From positions 4,835,474 through 4,899,473 of the forward strand of contig NC_054565.1 of the NCBI RefSeq assembly GCF_017654505.1: 64,000 nt of DNA, in the 5' to 3' direction. The stretch comes from Polyodon spathula (lineage: Eukaryota > Chordata > Actinopteri > Acipenseriformes > Polyodontidae). The notes beneath the pieces are model-generated. The model did not search any database, had not been told where the DNA came from, and was given only the letters and a program-made list of their open reading frames with translations. Positions 12,415-22,821 of the stretch are shown piece by piece. Position 1 is the stretch's first letter. The number at the start of each line of letters is the position of its first letter. A program made the translations under genes and the position numbers.

Positions 12415-12574
12415 AAAAACCTGTGTACACCGTGCCATTCTGGACACGCTAGTCCATTCTCTCATGTGGGGGCTCTGGGAGAAAAAATATAATTGGACAT
12501 TCCAAATTGGGGGAAAATAAATAAAAAAATAATAATTGGTCACACTAAATTAAAAAAAAAAAAAAAAAAAAAAA
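12415..12574 (+). repeat. SINE 3' tail with poly(A)
   Basis: Contains ATAATTGGACATTCCAAATT followed by GGGGGAAAATAAATAA and a run of about 23 A. The same tail motif (ATAATTGGACATTCTAAATT) closes the SINE at 30150-30530. Probably the 3' part of a retroposon, with its 5' boundary unclear. Confidence 0.5.
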
Positions 12575-12787
12575 CTATTCTTTGCCATTTCTTACTTTAT
12601 GTTCTGCTGTTGATATTTCTCATCATGTTATAAAACCATAGACAGTGTTGTGTAACACAGATGCAGTGTGCTGCAGTGTTCTCTCCACTCTCCCAGTCTA
12701 TCCCATCTACCCCCAGAGCAGATGTCAGGAGGAATCGACTGCCGGATTCCACCCTGTGTGATAAACCACTGGGCAGCTGCCACTGTA

Positions 12788-12812
12788 TACACACACACAA
12801 ACACACACACTG

Positions 12813-12846
<34 letters not shown>

Positions 12847-12867
12847 ACACACACACACACGCACACA
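12788..12867. repeat. (CA)n microsatellite
   Basis: About 80 bp of near-continuous CA dinucleotides with scattered substitutions. Cys/Val and Thr/His-rich frames across it are artefacts. Confidence 0.92.
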
Positions 12868-13463
12868 GGATGGTTGTAGCCCATTGCTTGTGAGGTGTGG
12901 CCACTGACTCCCATTAAGATTCAATTCATAAAAGCCAGTCCTTGCGCTAAGTCCTTGTTCTATGGAGATAAAAGTATCAGGGTCTGTAAGATGCGAATTT
13001 TGCCTACAAGTGACAGAAACAAATGAAATATTTACTGTGGAACAGTTGTGGTTCATCAGAGGAGGCACTGCCTACCCGAAATTTTAAAAATATATAAGCC
13101 TTTTTTATGTACGAATGTATTTATTTATTTATATGTAATATGCAACAATAAATACACTATGTAACACAATTTTTGTTCCTGGGTAGTAAGTGTTATTTGG
13201 CAATTGCTTATGCATCAAAAGTATAGAAAATGGCTATTATTCCCCACAAACTTTGCTTTTGTGACCAGGACAGTGATATTTTGAAATTTACCTATTTCCA
13301 ATGAGAAAACGGACGAATGTGTCTTTTCGTTCACATAAAGTCAGAAAAAAACAATATATGAATCCAAATTAACATGTATTTATACTAAAGTAATACAAAA
13401 ATGACTACAAAAGATTTGGAAGTGAGTAGTTTTTCGAGATTTACGATTATACTGTAAATCACT

Positions 13464-14147
13464 TTAACGAATCAGCCCCCAAATGTAGTCTCCCATCATG
13501 TTCTTGTTATACTGTCCTTGGTAGCGGCGTTCAAAGTCCAGTATATACTGGTGGAAGCGCTCGCCTTGCTCCTCCGAGTACGCTCCCATGTTCTCCTTTA
13601 ATTTATCAAGATGAGCATCAAGGATATGGACTTTGATGGACAGCCTACAGCCCAAAGTGCCGTAGTTCTTCGCCAGAGTCTCAACCAGCTCCACATAGTT
13701 TTCGGCCTTGTGATTGACCAGGAAGCCCCGAACCACTGCGATAAAGCTGTTCCAAGCCGCTTTCTCCTTACTAGTGAGCTTCTTGGGGAATTCATTGCAC
13801 TCCAGGATCTTCTTTATCTGTGGTCTGACGAAGACACCGGCTTTGACCTTTGCCCCAGACAGCTTAGGGAAGAAGTCTTGAAGGTACTTGAAGGCTGCCG
13901 ACTCCTTATCTAGAGCTCTGACAAATTGTTTCATAAGGCCCAATTTTATGTGCAGTGGTGGCATCAGCACCTTCCGGGGGTCTACCACTGGCTCCCATTT
14001 GACGTTGTTCCTCCCCACAGAGAACTCGGTCCGCTGTGGCCAGTCCCACCTGTGGTAGTGCGCCTTGGTGTCTGTGCCGTCCCAAAGGCAAAGATAGCAG
14101 GGAAACTTGGTAAAACCGCCTTGGAGACCCATCAGGAATGCCACCAT
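13464..14147 (-). pseudogene. N-terminally truncated transposase-like protein, uncharacterised family
   Basis: This 227-residue open frame on the minus strand encodes a compact, conserved-looking protein. Visible features are a CxxC pair (residues 17 and 20) followed by HxH (30 and 32), suggesting a zinc-binding knuckle. A Pro-rich LMPPLHIKLG stretch follows (61-70), then LDAHLD (176-181), and an acidic motif SEEQGERFHQ (191-200) near the C terminus. I recall close relatives that recur in many arthropod, cnidarian and fish genomes as uncharacterised proteins. In those, a longer N-terminal part precedes this region with an Asp just before MVAFLMG. Here that position reads HQEAAMVAFLMG and an in-frame stop lies about 60 bp further upstream, so the N-terminal half is deleted. 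The Asp/Glu positions would fit a DDE nuclease, but this is inference. The C terminus stops at TAA close to the left TIR. It is a broken transposase, probably inactive. Confidence 0.7.
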
Positions 14148-14210
14148 TGCAGCCTCTTGATGCCATCTCAGAAAAATGCAGATATGTATCCACTTAGGCA
14201 GCTGGAACTA

Positions 14211-14338
14211 AACTGAACTGGTGGGCTTAAGGCCCCTGTATTTATACTACTATTTATATTACTGGAAAGTTCTAGAAAGTTCTAGAAGTTACTCCAAGTT
14301 TACTCAGCACTGAATCTATCTGGAATGTTCTGGAAAAT
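14211..14338 (-). promoter_or_regulatory. Heat-shock-type promoter: two HSEs, TATA box and initiator
   Basis: Read on the minus strand, a three-unit heat-shock element lies at 14323-14335 (GAA-TG-TTC-TG-GAA on the plus strand). A five-unit element lies at 14265-14287 (GAA-AG-TTC-TA-GAA-AG-TTC-TA-GAA). A perfect TATAAATA is at 14239-14246, and a TCAGTT initiator places the expected start at 14214, 32 bp from the first T of the TATA box. The order and spacing match a heat-shock-factor-driven Pol II promoter pointing into the transposase-like frame. It directly adjoins the right TIR, so it appears to belong to the element and not to the host. Confidence 0.75.
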
Positions 14339-14493
14339 AGGTGAATTTCAAAATATCACTGTCCTGGTCACAAAAGCAAAGTTTGTGGGGAATAATAGCC
14401 ATTTTCTATCCTTTTGAGGCATAAGCAATTAGGAAATAACACTTACTACCTAGGAACCAAAAAAAAATAAAAAAATTAATTTGTTACACGGTG

Positions 14494-14829
14494 ATATAAC
14501 AATACACTTTGCAAGGTGTTCTGTACCACTTTGACTGCATCCACCACACTTCATCCCAACCTATTAATCTGACTGCTATTGTGATTGGTCCATTGAAAGT
14601 CCTCTAATGGCTTGGTGACCCTCCCTCCCCTCCTTGGTTTATGCAATGTGAGCATGAGTTTATGACTTGTTTGCTAATTTAATGTGTTTGTGGTAGGGTT
14701 ACAACGGCTACTAATCTGACAGAACCTAAAGTTGAGAGAACACAAAGCCCCCTTTTCAGGATTAGTAGCTTGAAATCTGGTCCCAGGAGACTGGGAGACC
14801 CAGTTTGAGGCAACTTTGCTGTGTCAAAC
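14494..14829. other. Intergenic DNA
   Basis: No gene. From about 14690 the sequence appears to lead into the repeat that is clearly shared with 52745-52840. Confidence 0.4.
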
Positions 14830-14925
14830 CTCAAGTCTCCCCTGGTGTGTCGTGTACTGGCCTGAAACCTAGTCCCCTGAAACAAAGTTCCAAATGGCTT
14901 TGTGTTCCCTCAGCTTAATAGTTGA
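14830..14925 (+). repeat. Dispersed repeat, copy 1 of 2
   Basis: Shares GTCTCCCCTGGTGTG, CTGAAACCTAG, CCCCTGAAAC and TGGCTTTGTGTTCCCTCAGC with 52745-52840, in the same order and orientation. No ends or coding content are visible, so the class is unknown. Confidence 0.65.
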
Positions 14926-15479
14926 GGTAAAATGATGTTGACTAGTCACCATTAAAAAAAAAAGAAAAAAAAGATGAACACATCATGTACGGTATTTGAT
15001 GTCTGGTGTCTTGTCTGCACATATTGTTTGGCAGCACTTTTGTTTGTGCACTTAATTTTAAAAGTGCTTACAATTTCTTTGAATATCATTTATATGTTAA
15101 TGGATTGCAACCGCAACTGTATTTCCCTCCATCTGCGACTGCACGTTTTACAGTCACTTCACAATCACATAACTGTGTGACTAGTCAGAGCTCTTCCTGG
15201 CTTGGACTGTATCCTCCCACACTACATATGTCTGGGGGTTTAATTGAATAACTCTTGAATTGTATTTAATTGGATCTTGAACTAACAATAGGTTCCCCTT
15301 TTCTTGAGTTGCTTTTTAAATGTTAATTTGTAGACATGTCGATATTTTCAGCTATTAAAGTTTGTTGCTGCTTCACTGGTGTCTACCCATGTCCTTGGCT
15401 GTAGGTCAATTCAGCTCTGTCACATTCACATATTGAAAATAAGCCTATTTATTTCCCTTAAAAAATTACTAAACACACT
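14926..15479. other. Intergenic DNA, nothing recognised
   Basis: No supported gene or repeat boundary. Confidence 0.4.
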
Positions 15480-15785
15480 GCTTGCCCATCCCTCAGTCCC
15501 TCAGCTCCATTCACTTGGCCAGCTTCCCTCACAGTCCTTCAGCCCCTTATCATTAGGCTACACAGCTCCTTTGCTCTAACCACTAGGCCACACTACCTCC
15601 CTCCTAGTCCATCCCCTTTAACCACAAGGCCACACTTTTACTCCCAGTCCTAGCTCTAACCACTAGACCCCCACAGCTCCTTTGCTCTTATCTCTGGGCC
15701 ACAGTGCCTCCCTCCCTGTAGTCCCCCAGTTGTAACCACTATCCTACACTGCCTCCTTCCCAGTCCCTCAGTTTTAACTATGTGG
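15480..15785 (-). repeat. Degenerate tandem repeat with tRNA A-box-like motif
   Basis: Imperfect units of roughly 40-45 bp contain CCACTAGGCCACAC and CCTCCCTCCTAGTCC-type motifs. On the minus strand each reads like GTGGCCTAGTGGTTAGAGC, close to the D-arm/A-box of a tRNA. It is related to the regular 38-bp array at 56640-57105 but more decayed. Confidence 0.6.
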
Positions 15786-15840
15786 CCTGCCTTCCAATCT
15801 GCCTAGTAACATATAGTAACAGAGATGACTGCAGCAGATT

Positions 15841-15843
<3 letters not shown>

Positions 15844-15931
<88 letters not shown>
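15844..15931. repeat. (CT)n microsatellite
   Basis: About 44 uninterrupted CT units. Confidence 0.95.
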
Positions 15932-15932
<1 letters not shown>

Positions 15933-16898
15933 TTGTTCTCCAGTCCATTGTTTTGTAAATGAAGCAGCAGCCACACTTACTGCTCAGGGTTTCAATGGGC
16001 TCTATTGTTGGGGAGCGGCTGAAGCCAGGCCAGGTGACTGAATGGAAGTGTTTGTGTTGCAGACAAGGAAGTAAACGTGGCCTTTTGTTCCTGTGTTGAG
16101 TGGCTGCCAGGGAAAAGTCTTTTACAAAAGTGAAGATGCATTATCTTCGTTATCATCTCCCAACCCCCAACCAGGGCAGGGATCCAGGACCGAACTGGCA
16201 ACACACAGTAATGAGCAAAGCACATCCATATGAATTCCAATGGAACAGCTGTTATTCCCCTTGGAATTAATTATGCCCGTCTAAAAGTCTCAAATATATG
16301 GGAGTATGGTCCATTGCAACATAATTTTCACAAACTGTGAGAAATGGTTTATGAATATTATAGCTTATTTAATTCATTCATTAACTCATTAAAACCTGTA
16401 TTTGTTTAAGCATGATTTACTGACCAAACTTTAAGAAATGTTTTGTTTAGAACAGTTTTTTAAAGCTCATGTTCATTATATATTCAGAAAATCGCCTAGT
16501 CTCATCTCACCGCCCTTATTCATATTAGCAAGCAGTTTCACTGGTTTTTAATAAGCACCCACACTCTCCAAAGCGCCCCCCCATTCATTTTTATACACAA
16601 TTAAACTAATTAAGAGTATTATGATGTATATAATGTTTATTTGGAATAAAATAAAACCATGTAAATGTATGTTGTTTGGCAGGCCAGTTATACTTTTTGA
16701 TTTTGGTGTTTTTGTAATACATCTTGTGATTGAATTTGGTTGGCCGTTCATTTTAATGCACAACAGTTAATAACATGCCTATTCAATGAGGCTAGGCATG
16801 GTAGTGGTGGGACTAACAAAGAGTAAGTATTGGAGTTCTGAAAAATATACTGTTACACGTCCCCACGTGCTGCTACAACTGTTTAAATAGGCTGCCTG
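15932..16898. other. Intergenic DNA, nothing recognised
   Basis: Only short frames up to 82 residues without recognisable domains. Confidence 0.45.
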
Positions 16899-17251
16899 TC
16901 ATTTTTCTTTTCATTGTTAACATCCTGACAACTTTTTACACTTATAACTTTAAAATCTGTTTCAAATCTTTTTTTTTTTTTTTTTCAAAATCATTCTAGT
17001 GCATTGGGGTTGGAGATCTGTCCTCTAAATCAATGCAAGAAGAGAAAAAAAAAAAAAAAAAAATGTTGTGGCTTTTCTGTTCCGTACCACATCATGGATC
17101 GTTATCGCAGTGTTACCTGTTTGACAATGTGAGCAATAATCCTAACCCTGTCAGTGCACTAGAGCAGACATTTTGAAAAGAGCTTTGAAACAGACTTTAA
17201 AGTTATAAGTGTAAAAAGTGGTCAGGATGTTAACAACAAAAAGAAAAATGG
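16899..17251. mobile_element. MITE-like element with ~100-bp inverted repeats
   Basis: The left arm reads CATTTTTCTTTTCATTG, TTAACATCCTGAC, TTTTTACACTTATAACTTTA, TCTGTTTCAAA. The right arm is its reverse complement from GAAAAATG at 17244 inward (GTTATAAGTGTAAAAAG, GTCAGGATGTTAAC). The match continues inward through CTAGTGCA. The spacer holds T and A runs (16970-16985, 17046-17062). Non-coding, superfamily unknown. Confidence 0.75.
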
Positions 17252-18084
17252 CTTTCTCTTCAAGGGCCAATGCACACTGGGAAACTAATTGAAGCCTATA
17301 TAAATAATTATCGCCTACAGTGTGCATTAGTTAATTTAAATCAATACATTTATGTATTTATTTATTTTTGCCTTGTTGAATCTAACGTAATTAAAAAAAT
17401 AATAATTAAAATCACTGAAATGTGGTTTTTGGCTAGTTTCCATTATTTGAGGAACAAATAGCAGCGGTAACTCCCTAAGCTCATTCTGTCATTGTATTCC
17501 TTTTCTGTTCAGTCAGTTACCGTACTTCAAATCTATATTATAGATCTATATTTATAGCCTACTGTAGCTTGTTTAAAATTCACAGCATTCGGTGGTATTG
17601 AGATCAAACGTGAATTATCTGACCTTACCCTGGTCATAACCTTACAAACATTGCAATCACAGTGGTAGTAATTGTGAATGAATAACCATTGTGCGGCAAA
17701 GCCCACAGAATTAATTAACGCAATGTGTGAAGCACAGTGCAACTCCAAGTCTTAGACGTTGTGGTTGGCTATTGCAAGGCACAAGAGGATGCACGCTGTT
17801 AAACTCAAGTTGCAAAAATGATCTAGTCTTTAGTCTTCAGTAGTCTGCAATAGCATGCCCTCCGAAAAGAGGAAGATCGTTTATGCGGTACACTCAGTAT
17901 TGAGTTACCAATTGTCTAGGAGGTCATTTCCAATGTGTCCAAGAATGATGCGTAAATCTATATCCTTGTACCCATTTTTCGCTTTTACATTGATTTAAGC
18001 CCGTCTGTTTAAGTAGACAAAGGTCTCCTTGATGGGACATTTAGCCAAAAATGAAATCTTTACTATGGAAGTTGTTTCACCTTT
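17252..18084. other. Intergenic DNA, nothing recognised
   Basis: No supported gene or bounded repeat. Confidence 0.45.
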
Positions 18085-18245
18085 AATTATACTTTTCCCA
18101 TAGTTATACTAGTTTACCATAGTTTGCCATGTTTTTATATATGCTTTACCATATCTCTCTTGGCATTACTTACTCATGCTTTACTTTGTTTTCACTGTGC
18201 TTTATTACACTTTGCTGTGATTTTATTGTGGGAAACGTGCCTAAG
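18085..18245 (+). repeat. CCTTATAA-family MITE fragment, copy 3
   Basis: CCCATAGTTATACTAGTTTACC, TTTGCCATG, ATATGCTTTACCATAT, TTTTCACTGTGCTTTATTAC and ACTTTGCTGTGATTTTAT follow the same order as 7242-7430. The outermost CCTTATAA ends are decayed. Confidence 0.55.
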
Positions 18246-18708
18246 GGATTGAAACTACTGTAGTCCTCAGTATGTTGCTTAGCATTATGAGAAGAGCTAG
18301 CAATTAGTGTTGCTATAAAATGTTTTCGATACATGTTGCTGAAATCGATCAGTCACGTCGCATTCAAATAGTTTTGTACTGTGATGAAGCATTTCAGCAT
18401 GGCTTTATTTGACGGCATGGATTCTCTAGCAATCTATTGATCTAGAATTAGATTTAAATCTACTTTTTTCAACGCCTGCCTTGATCAGTCCGATTAATGT
18501 AAGGAGGGGCTGTTTGGACTGTAAAGAATCAGTTTACAAGCTAAGAAGGAGAAGTGTGTTTCTGATGACAATTTCCTGTGTCTGGGAATGGGCTCAGCTT
18601 GAGAAGGTGTGGATTTTGGAATAGGATAGTGAAAATGCTTCTTTCTTTGTTTTAACAGACAGCTGTTTAACACTGAATGGTTTAACTGTGGTTGAGTTTA
18701 GAATGCTG

Positions 18709-18803
18709 CTTCTTCTTCTTCTTCTTCTTCTTCTTCTTCTTCTTCTTCTTCTTCTTCTTCTTCTTCTTCTTCTTCTTCTTCTTCTTCTTCTTCTTCTTCT
18801 TCT
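18709..18803. repeat. (CTT)n microsatellite
   Basis: About 31 CTT units, giving a poly-Leu frame that is an artefact of the repeat. Confidence 0.95.
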
Positions 18804-18841
18804 AATTTGTGAAATAGAGGCTCTAGGCTACCACCAAGCAC

Positions 18842-18842
18842 C

Positions 18843-18915
<73 letters not shown>
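18842..18915. repeat. (ATCT)n microsatellite
   Basis: About 18 ATCT units, only 38 bp from the CTT tract. Confidence 0.95.
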
Positions 18916-21900
18916 AATGTATATACTGCTTTATGCATCTGTAGAATAAGATACGCTGTGCTGGTCCATATACAAGAAGTTTTGTGTTTTTGTGTTAACT
19001 TTTAATGGGATCAGCTGAATATGTATAAAAATACACAAAGGTCTCTTCTTCAGGGAAGAGCCTCATTGATAATGTATCGACATCCTCTCAATCTTCTAGT
19101 TTGTGAATGAAGTGCTCTTGACTATACAGACAGGCCCCATGGAAGCTTCTCCTCACAGCTGCAAATTAGAGACCACACCTCAATCCTGAAAAACAGCGCT
19201 ATGTGATGCACAAGCAAATTCAAGAAGAATACAACAATAGAATTCTCACCATGAAGGCTTCTATTACCATGGTAACATAGAATATATATGCATATTAGAT
19301 ATGTTATTCAGGACTGCATGCATGATCCAAACCCCAACGACAAGACTTCTTCCCAAACGATGAAAGCAGCAGGCAAAAACTGCAGATGCTAAAAGAAACT
19401 TAAATAAATCCAAAATGCAAACTTTTTCGACTAGAATTTTTTTCAAGGAAGTTTCTTTTTAGTATTTCTAAATTTATCATTGCTACATGTTTATCAGGTA
19501 TGGAAGAAGCAAAAATTAGACTTTCTTATGCTCTAGCATTTGGCTTGTCGATTTAAATATTTTTTTCCAAAAAAAACAAAACAAAACAAAAAAAAAAACA
19601 GTTCTGATTTAATCTTCCAGTTCACCCCCGGCTGCAGCTGAAGAAATCTGCCTTCGACTGATCTCGAATTATTCAAACTTGTCACCTCATTAACCAGGCT
19701 ACCTCCCAGGTGATAAAAGATTCATGTCTTCTCCTTAATGCCAGTATTATCATAGCCTCTCATCCATCTCTCAGTGACTGACGCACAGGCGAGCAAAACT
19801 CTGCATCAATACAACATGTGGAATATGCACACACAATTAGAATGTGTGCTGGGCTGTGTATATATTGGTCTGAAACTTAAAACATTCAATGACAAAATTT
19901 CGACTATAAGTCTCTCTCAGTGCCTTGAGAAAAGCTTATATTTGAAATGTTTCTCATAGAATATATTATGTTTCTTTCAGTATTTCAAAGTTGAGCGCTT
20001 TTGAGCGTTTACAGTTATGGATTGTATATATTGGTATCATTTTTGCAACATGGGTGAATGTAAATTCTGTTAGATACCTCATGTTATTTTGTTTGGGAAG
20101 TCAGAGAAAATTTGTTATTTTTGAGGTAAGGAATAATAGAATAAGTGTGACCTTAATTTTGTAAATGTTATGTGAACAAGTATGTTTTTTTGATCAAATT
20201 ACAGCGCTGACCCGTATTATAAATTGTAAAACTTCCAGAATAGCACATGCAATATGAATGCTACAGCAGTCTAGTTAACCAACATCAACACACATATACA
20301 AAGGGTTTCCTCTTATTTTGCTTTGATGTGCTCTGGGTGACATTTCCACTCAACAATCTTTTCTCCCTTTCTAATTAGTGGTAGCATTGTATATATCTAA
20401 CATGCCATGACTAGGCCTGTATTTTATTCACTGTAAAAATGTGCTTATTTCACGGCAGTTTAAACATAGGCAAGGCCAGTTGCACTGCTCAACCCCCACA
20501 CTGTGAAATCCCCTACCCCGCCCCCCCCTCCCCTCCCCAGGGTTGCACTCAGGAAATCCCTGCCAGAGTGGGGACAGTCCTGAGACCAGAGAGAAGCCTG
20601 GCCATCTGCAATCCCTTCTGACTGTTGTTCTGTCATCCTCTACCTATCTCTGTGTCTATCTATATCGACGTCCCTGCCTATAGATCTGATCTGAGACCTC
20701 TAGCACTTTCCAGACTGCCGGCTTACAAGCTATCTTTTCTTTCTAACTGTTTCACAAAACAATATTTCAAGACAGAACAGTGTAGTGGTGGAGCTGTACC
20801 CAGCTGTTTCCTTTCTTCCAGTTTGTTTTCCTTTTTCCAGTTTGTCTGTCAGAAGAAGACTACCAAGACGTTCTATCTATCTAGAGATCTGATCTATCAA
20901 TACTATAGCATAGGATACGCTGTGCTGGTCCATATAAGACAAGTACAGCCAGACCATGACAACTGATGTTACATTGGAGTGAAGGCTAACAGGCTGTAGA
21001 CCAGAAGAGCTCTTCTGGAAGAGGTGAAGATGACAATAGAGTGATGAAGCAGACTCTACTCTACAATAACTATATTTATTTAGAGGACCTTTGGATTTGT
21101 TTTTGGCATACTGATGATTTCAGAAGCGTGCTTAAATGCATAATTGCTTTACCAATTTATTTTCTAGTTCTGTTTTTTTTTCTTTATTTTTACTGTGTTA
21201 AAAACCCATTCCCTCCGAAAATATACTTATACTGCTCTGGTTTTCACTAATGCATTTTGAGTTCCAGTTTAGTTTTAGCCTCTTACAAAACTCAGTAATA
21301 ACTATATCAAAATCCCCTTGGTTTAGTGGAACTGTGTGTTTCTGAGTACAATAAATAAAAGCAATCAAGCTGCTTTTATTCACTGGCAGGAATCCAAGGC
21401 TACACATAACCCACACTGGCATCTGTGCTGCATGCCTTGTGTAGGACTAACACAACATAGTTAAAGGTTCCTAGCAGGTTTCCTAAAACCTGTGATGCTG
21501 TGGCCAGAGAAGGCGCTTCTGTGCATGATTTGTGAACAGTGAACCGGGTGTAAGCAACTAATTTCGTTGTACCTTCTTTAACAAAGGCTAAATAACCATT
21601 TTGTCTCTTAAGTCATATGCATTTCCATACCTTCAAATGCACCATTCATAGCATCCATTTTTTAGTCCCCCCGAGCCCCAGTTTGGTTCTGCCCAATCAT
21701 TGGGTTTTAATGAACTGTAGAATCTCGGGACAGATCGTACCAATTTGAATATTAAATCATGGTTTATTGTAAAGTCTGGTGTTGCTTTGAGGCAAATACT
21801 CCGGAAATGCTGGGTTAGTGCTAATATAACACTGTCACTGTCGATTCACACAGGAGTAAAAAGAGTTTTACAGAAGGTCCCCATGTCCTGTAAAAAAAAT

Positions 21901-21946
21901 CATAGCGCCTCTGAAAAAATTATCTGGGATAAAAAAAAAGGGATGG
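18916..21946. other. Intergenic DNA with one short shared repeat
   Basis: GATACGCTGTGCTGGTCCAT occurs at about 18950 and again at about 20913, so both sites carry a piece of the same dispersed repeat. I see nothing else that can be bounded. Reading frames up to 113 residues have no recognisable domain. Confidence 0.45.
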
Positions 21947-22030
21947 TTCGCACGAAACTAAATTTCACCCATGTGTGTAAAAATTCTGAAACCACCTGTG
22001 TATGTGAGGATTTTTAGTCCCGTGCGAATT
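21947..22030. repeat. Short inverted repeat with TTCGCACG arms
   Basis: GGTTCGCACGAAACTAAA on the left is answered by TTTTTAGTCCCGTGCGAATT on the right, with about 50 bp between. It abuts the left flank of the Tc1-like MITE copy at 22031. It may be the end pair of a small MITE. Confidence 0.45.
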
Positions 22031-22821
22031 GAACTTAAGATGCCTAATTAACCCTTTGCGGTCCTATGCTGAACCAGGTCCGACATTACAATTTTTCCTT
22101 TCCGGTTCGATGTTGGACCCTATCCGACATCATCAAAAAGACTTCAAGCACAGGTGTCTAGTCATTTTATCTTCGGAAAAAAACCAAGAAAAGCTTTCAA
22201 TGGCCGGGCGATGCCGAAAAAAAAGGAGGCGGACCTTAGCAATGCACATAGTCCCTTCACCACAGACACAACACGGACACAAACAAACAAGATAGCTGCT
22301 TCCGCATCCAGTGCTCAATGAATATCACAGACATTTGCAGAGCTTTTTGAGATGTTAAAGTAATAAAATAATGACTTGGGCAGCATTATTGAGGAGTCTG
22401 CTGATAAAAACGAGTGATCAGGAGATGATTTATCAGTATGCTCGACTATGAAGAGAGATGTGATAAATGCAGTGGAAGAGAGATGTGATCAATACAGTAA
22501 ACAAGGGGTGGGGCAGGGCTGGGGATGCAGTACTGAGTGTCCTGTTGATATGCAGTGCCTTTTAAACCTGTTTTACTGTGAATAAAATTACTTTTAAACA
22601 GCACGTGTAAAATAAACAGCGCTTGTGAAAATCAATGTCTGGCAGGCGCTGAATAAATGGACCACAAAGGGTTAAAGTCTAACATTTTCACACACAAGTG
22701 CCTGTTGTTTCTATAGGATTGATTACTGACTTAAATTTGAAATTCTCACACCCTTAGGTTTTCATGCAGGTAGGTATATAAAGTACATAAATGATAGATC
22801 TTGAGGTGGTCTAATACAAAA
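22031..22821 (+). mobile_element. Tc1-like MITE copy A, split by a piggyBac element
   Basis: The flanks 22031-22047 (AACTTAAGATGCCTAA) and 22676-22821 (GTCTAACATTTTCACAC, AAGTGCCTGTTGTTTCTATA, TTTTCATGCAGGTAGG, CTTGAGGTGGTCTAATA) together match the reverse complement of the complete MITE at 51028-51639. The interruption is the piggyBac copy 22048-22675. Confidence 0.75.
22048..22675. mobile_element. Non-autonomous piggyBac element, copy 1
   Basis: TTAA target duplications (22048-22051 and 22672-22675) flank terminal repeats CCCTTTGCGGTCC and GGACCACAAAGGG. TTAA with CCC/GGG ends is the hallmark of piggyBac. Subterminal dyads of TCCGACAT and ATGTTGGACC are present. The interior (about 620 bp) has no transposase. 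It is a close relative of 53067-53694. Confidence 0.9.

Larger units (their letters stand above)
13155..14493 (-). mobile_element. DNA transposon with ~140-bp TIRs, CACTA-like tips and its own heat-shock-type promoter
   Basis: The left end starts CACTATGTAACA and the reverse complement of the right end starts CACCGTGTAACA. The two ends then match for about 140 bp through TTCCT(G/A)GGTAGTAAGTGTTATT, ATTCCCCACAAACTTTGC and GACAGTGATATTTTGAAATT. ATA lies immediately outside both tips (13152-13154, 14494-14496), a possible 3-bp target duplication. CACTA-like tips with 3-bp duplications are typical of the CACTA/CMC group, but the encoded protein is not a transposase of that group that I recognise. 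The 1.34-kb element holds a truncated transposase-like frame on the minus strand (13464-14147) and a compact promoter between that frame and the right TIR. It is probably an internal-deletion derivative of a longer autonomous element. Confidence 0.8.

Noticed and set aside
12628..13068. 146-residue minus-strand frame with Cys/Val repeats
   Set aside because: Mostly the translation of the (CA)n microsatellite.
18688..19005. 105-residue poly-Leu frame resembling a membrane or signal sequence
   Set aside because: Translation of (CTT)n and (ATCT)n microsatellites.
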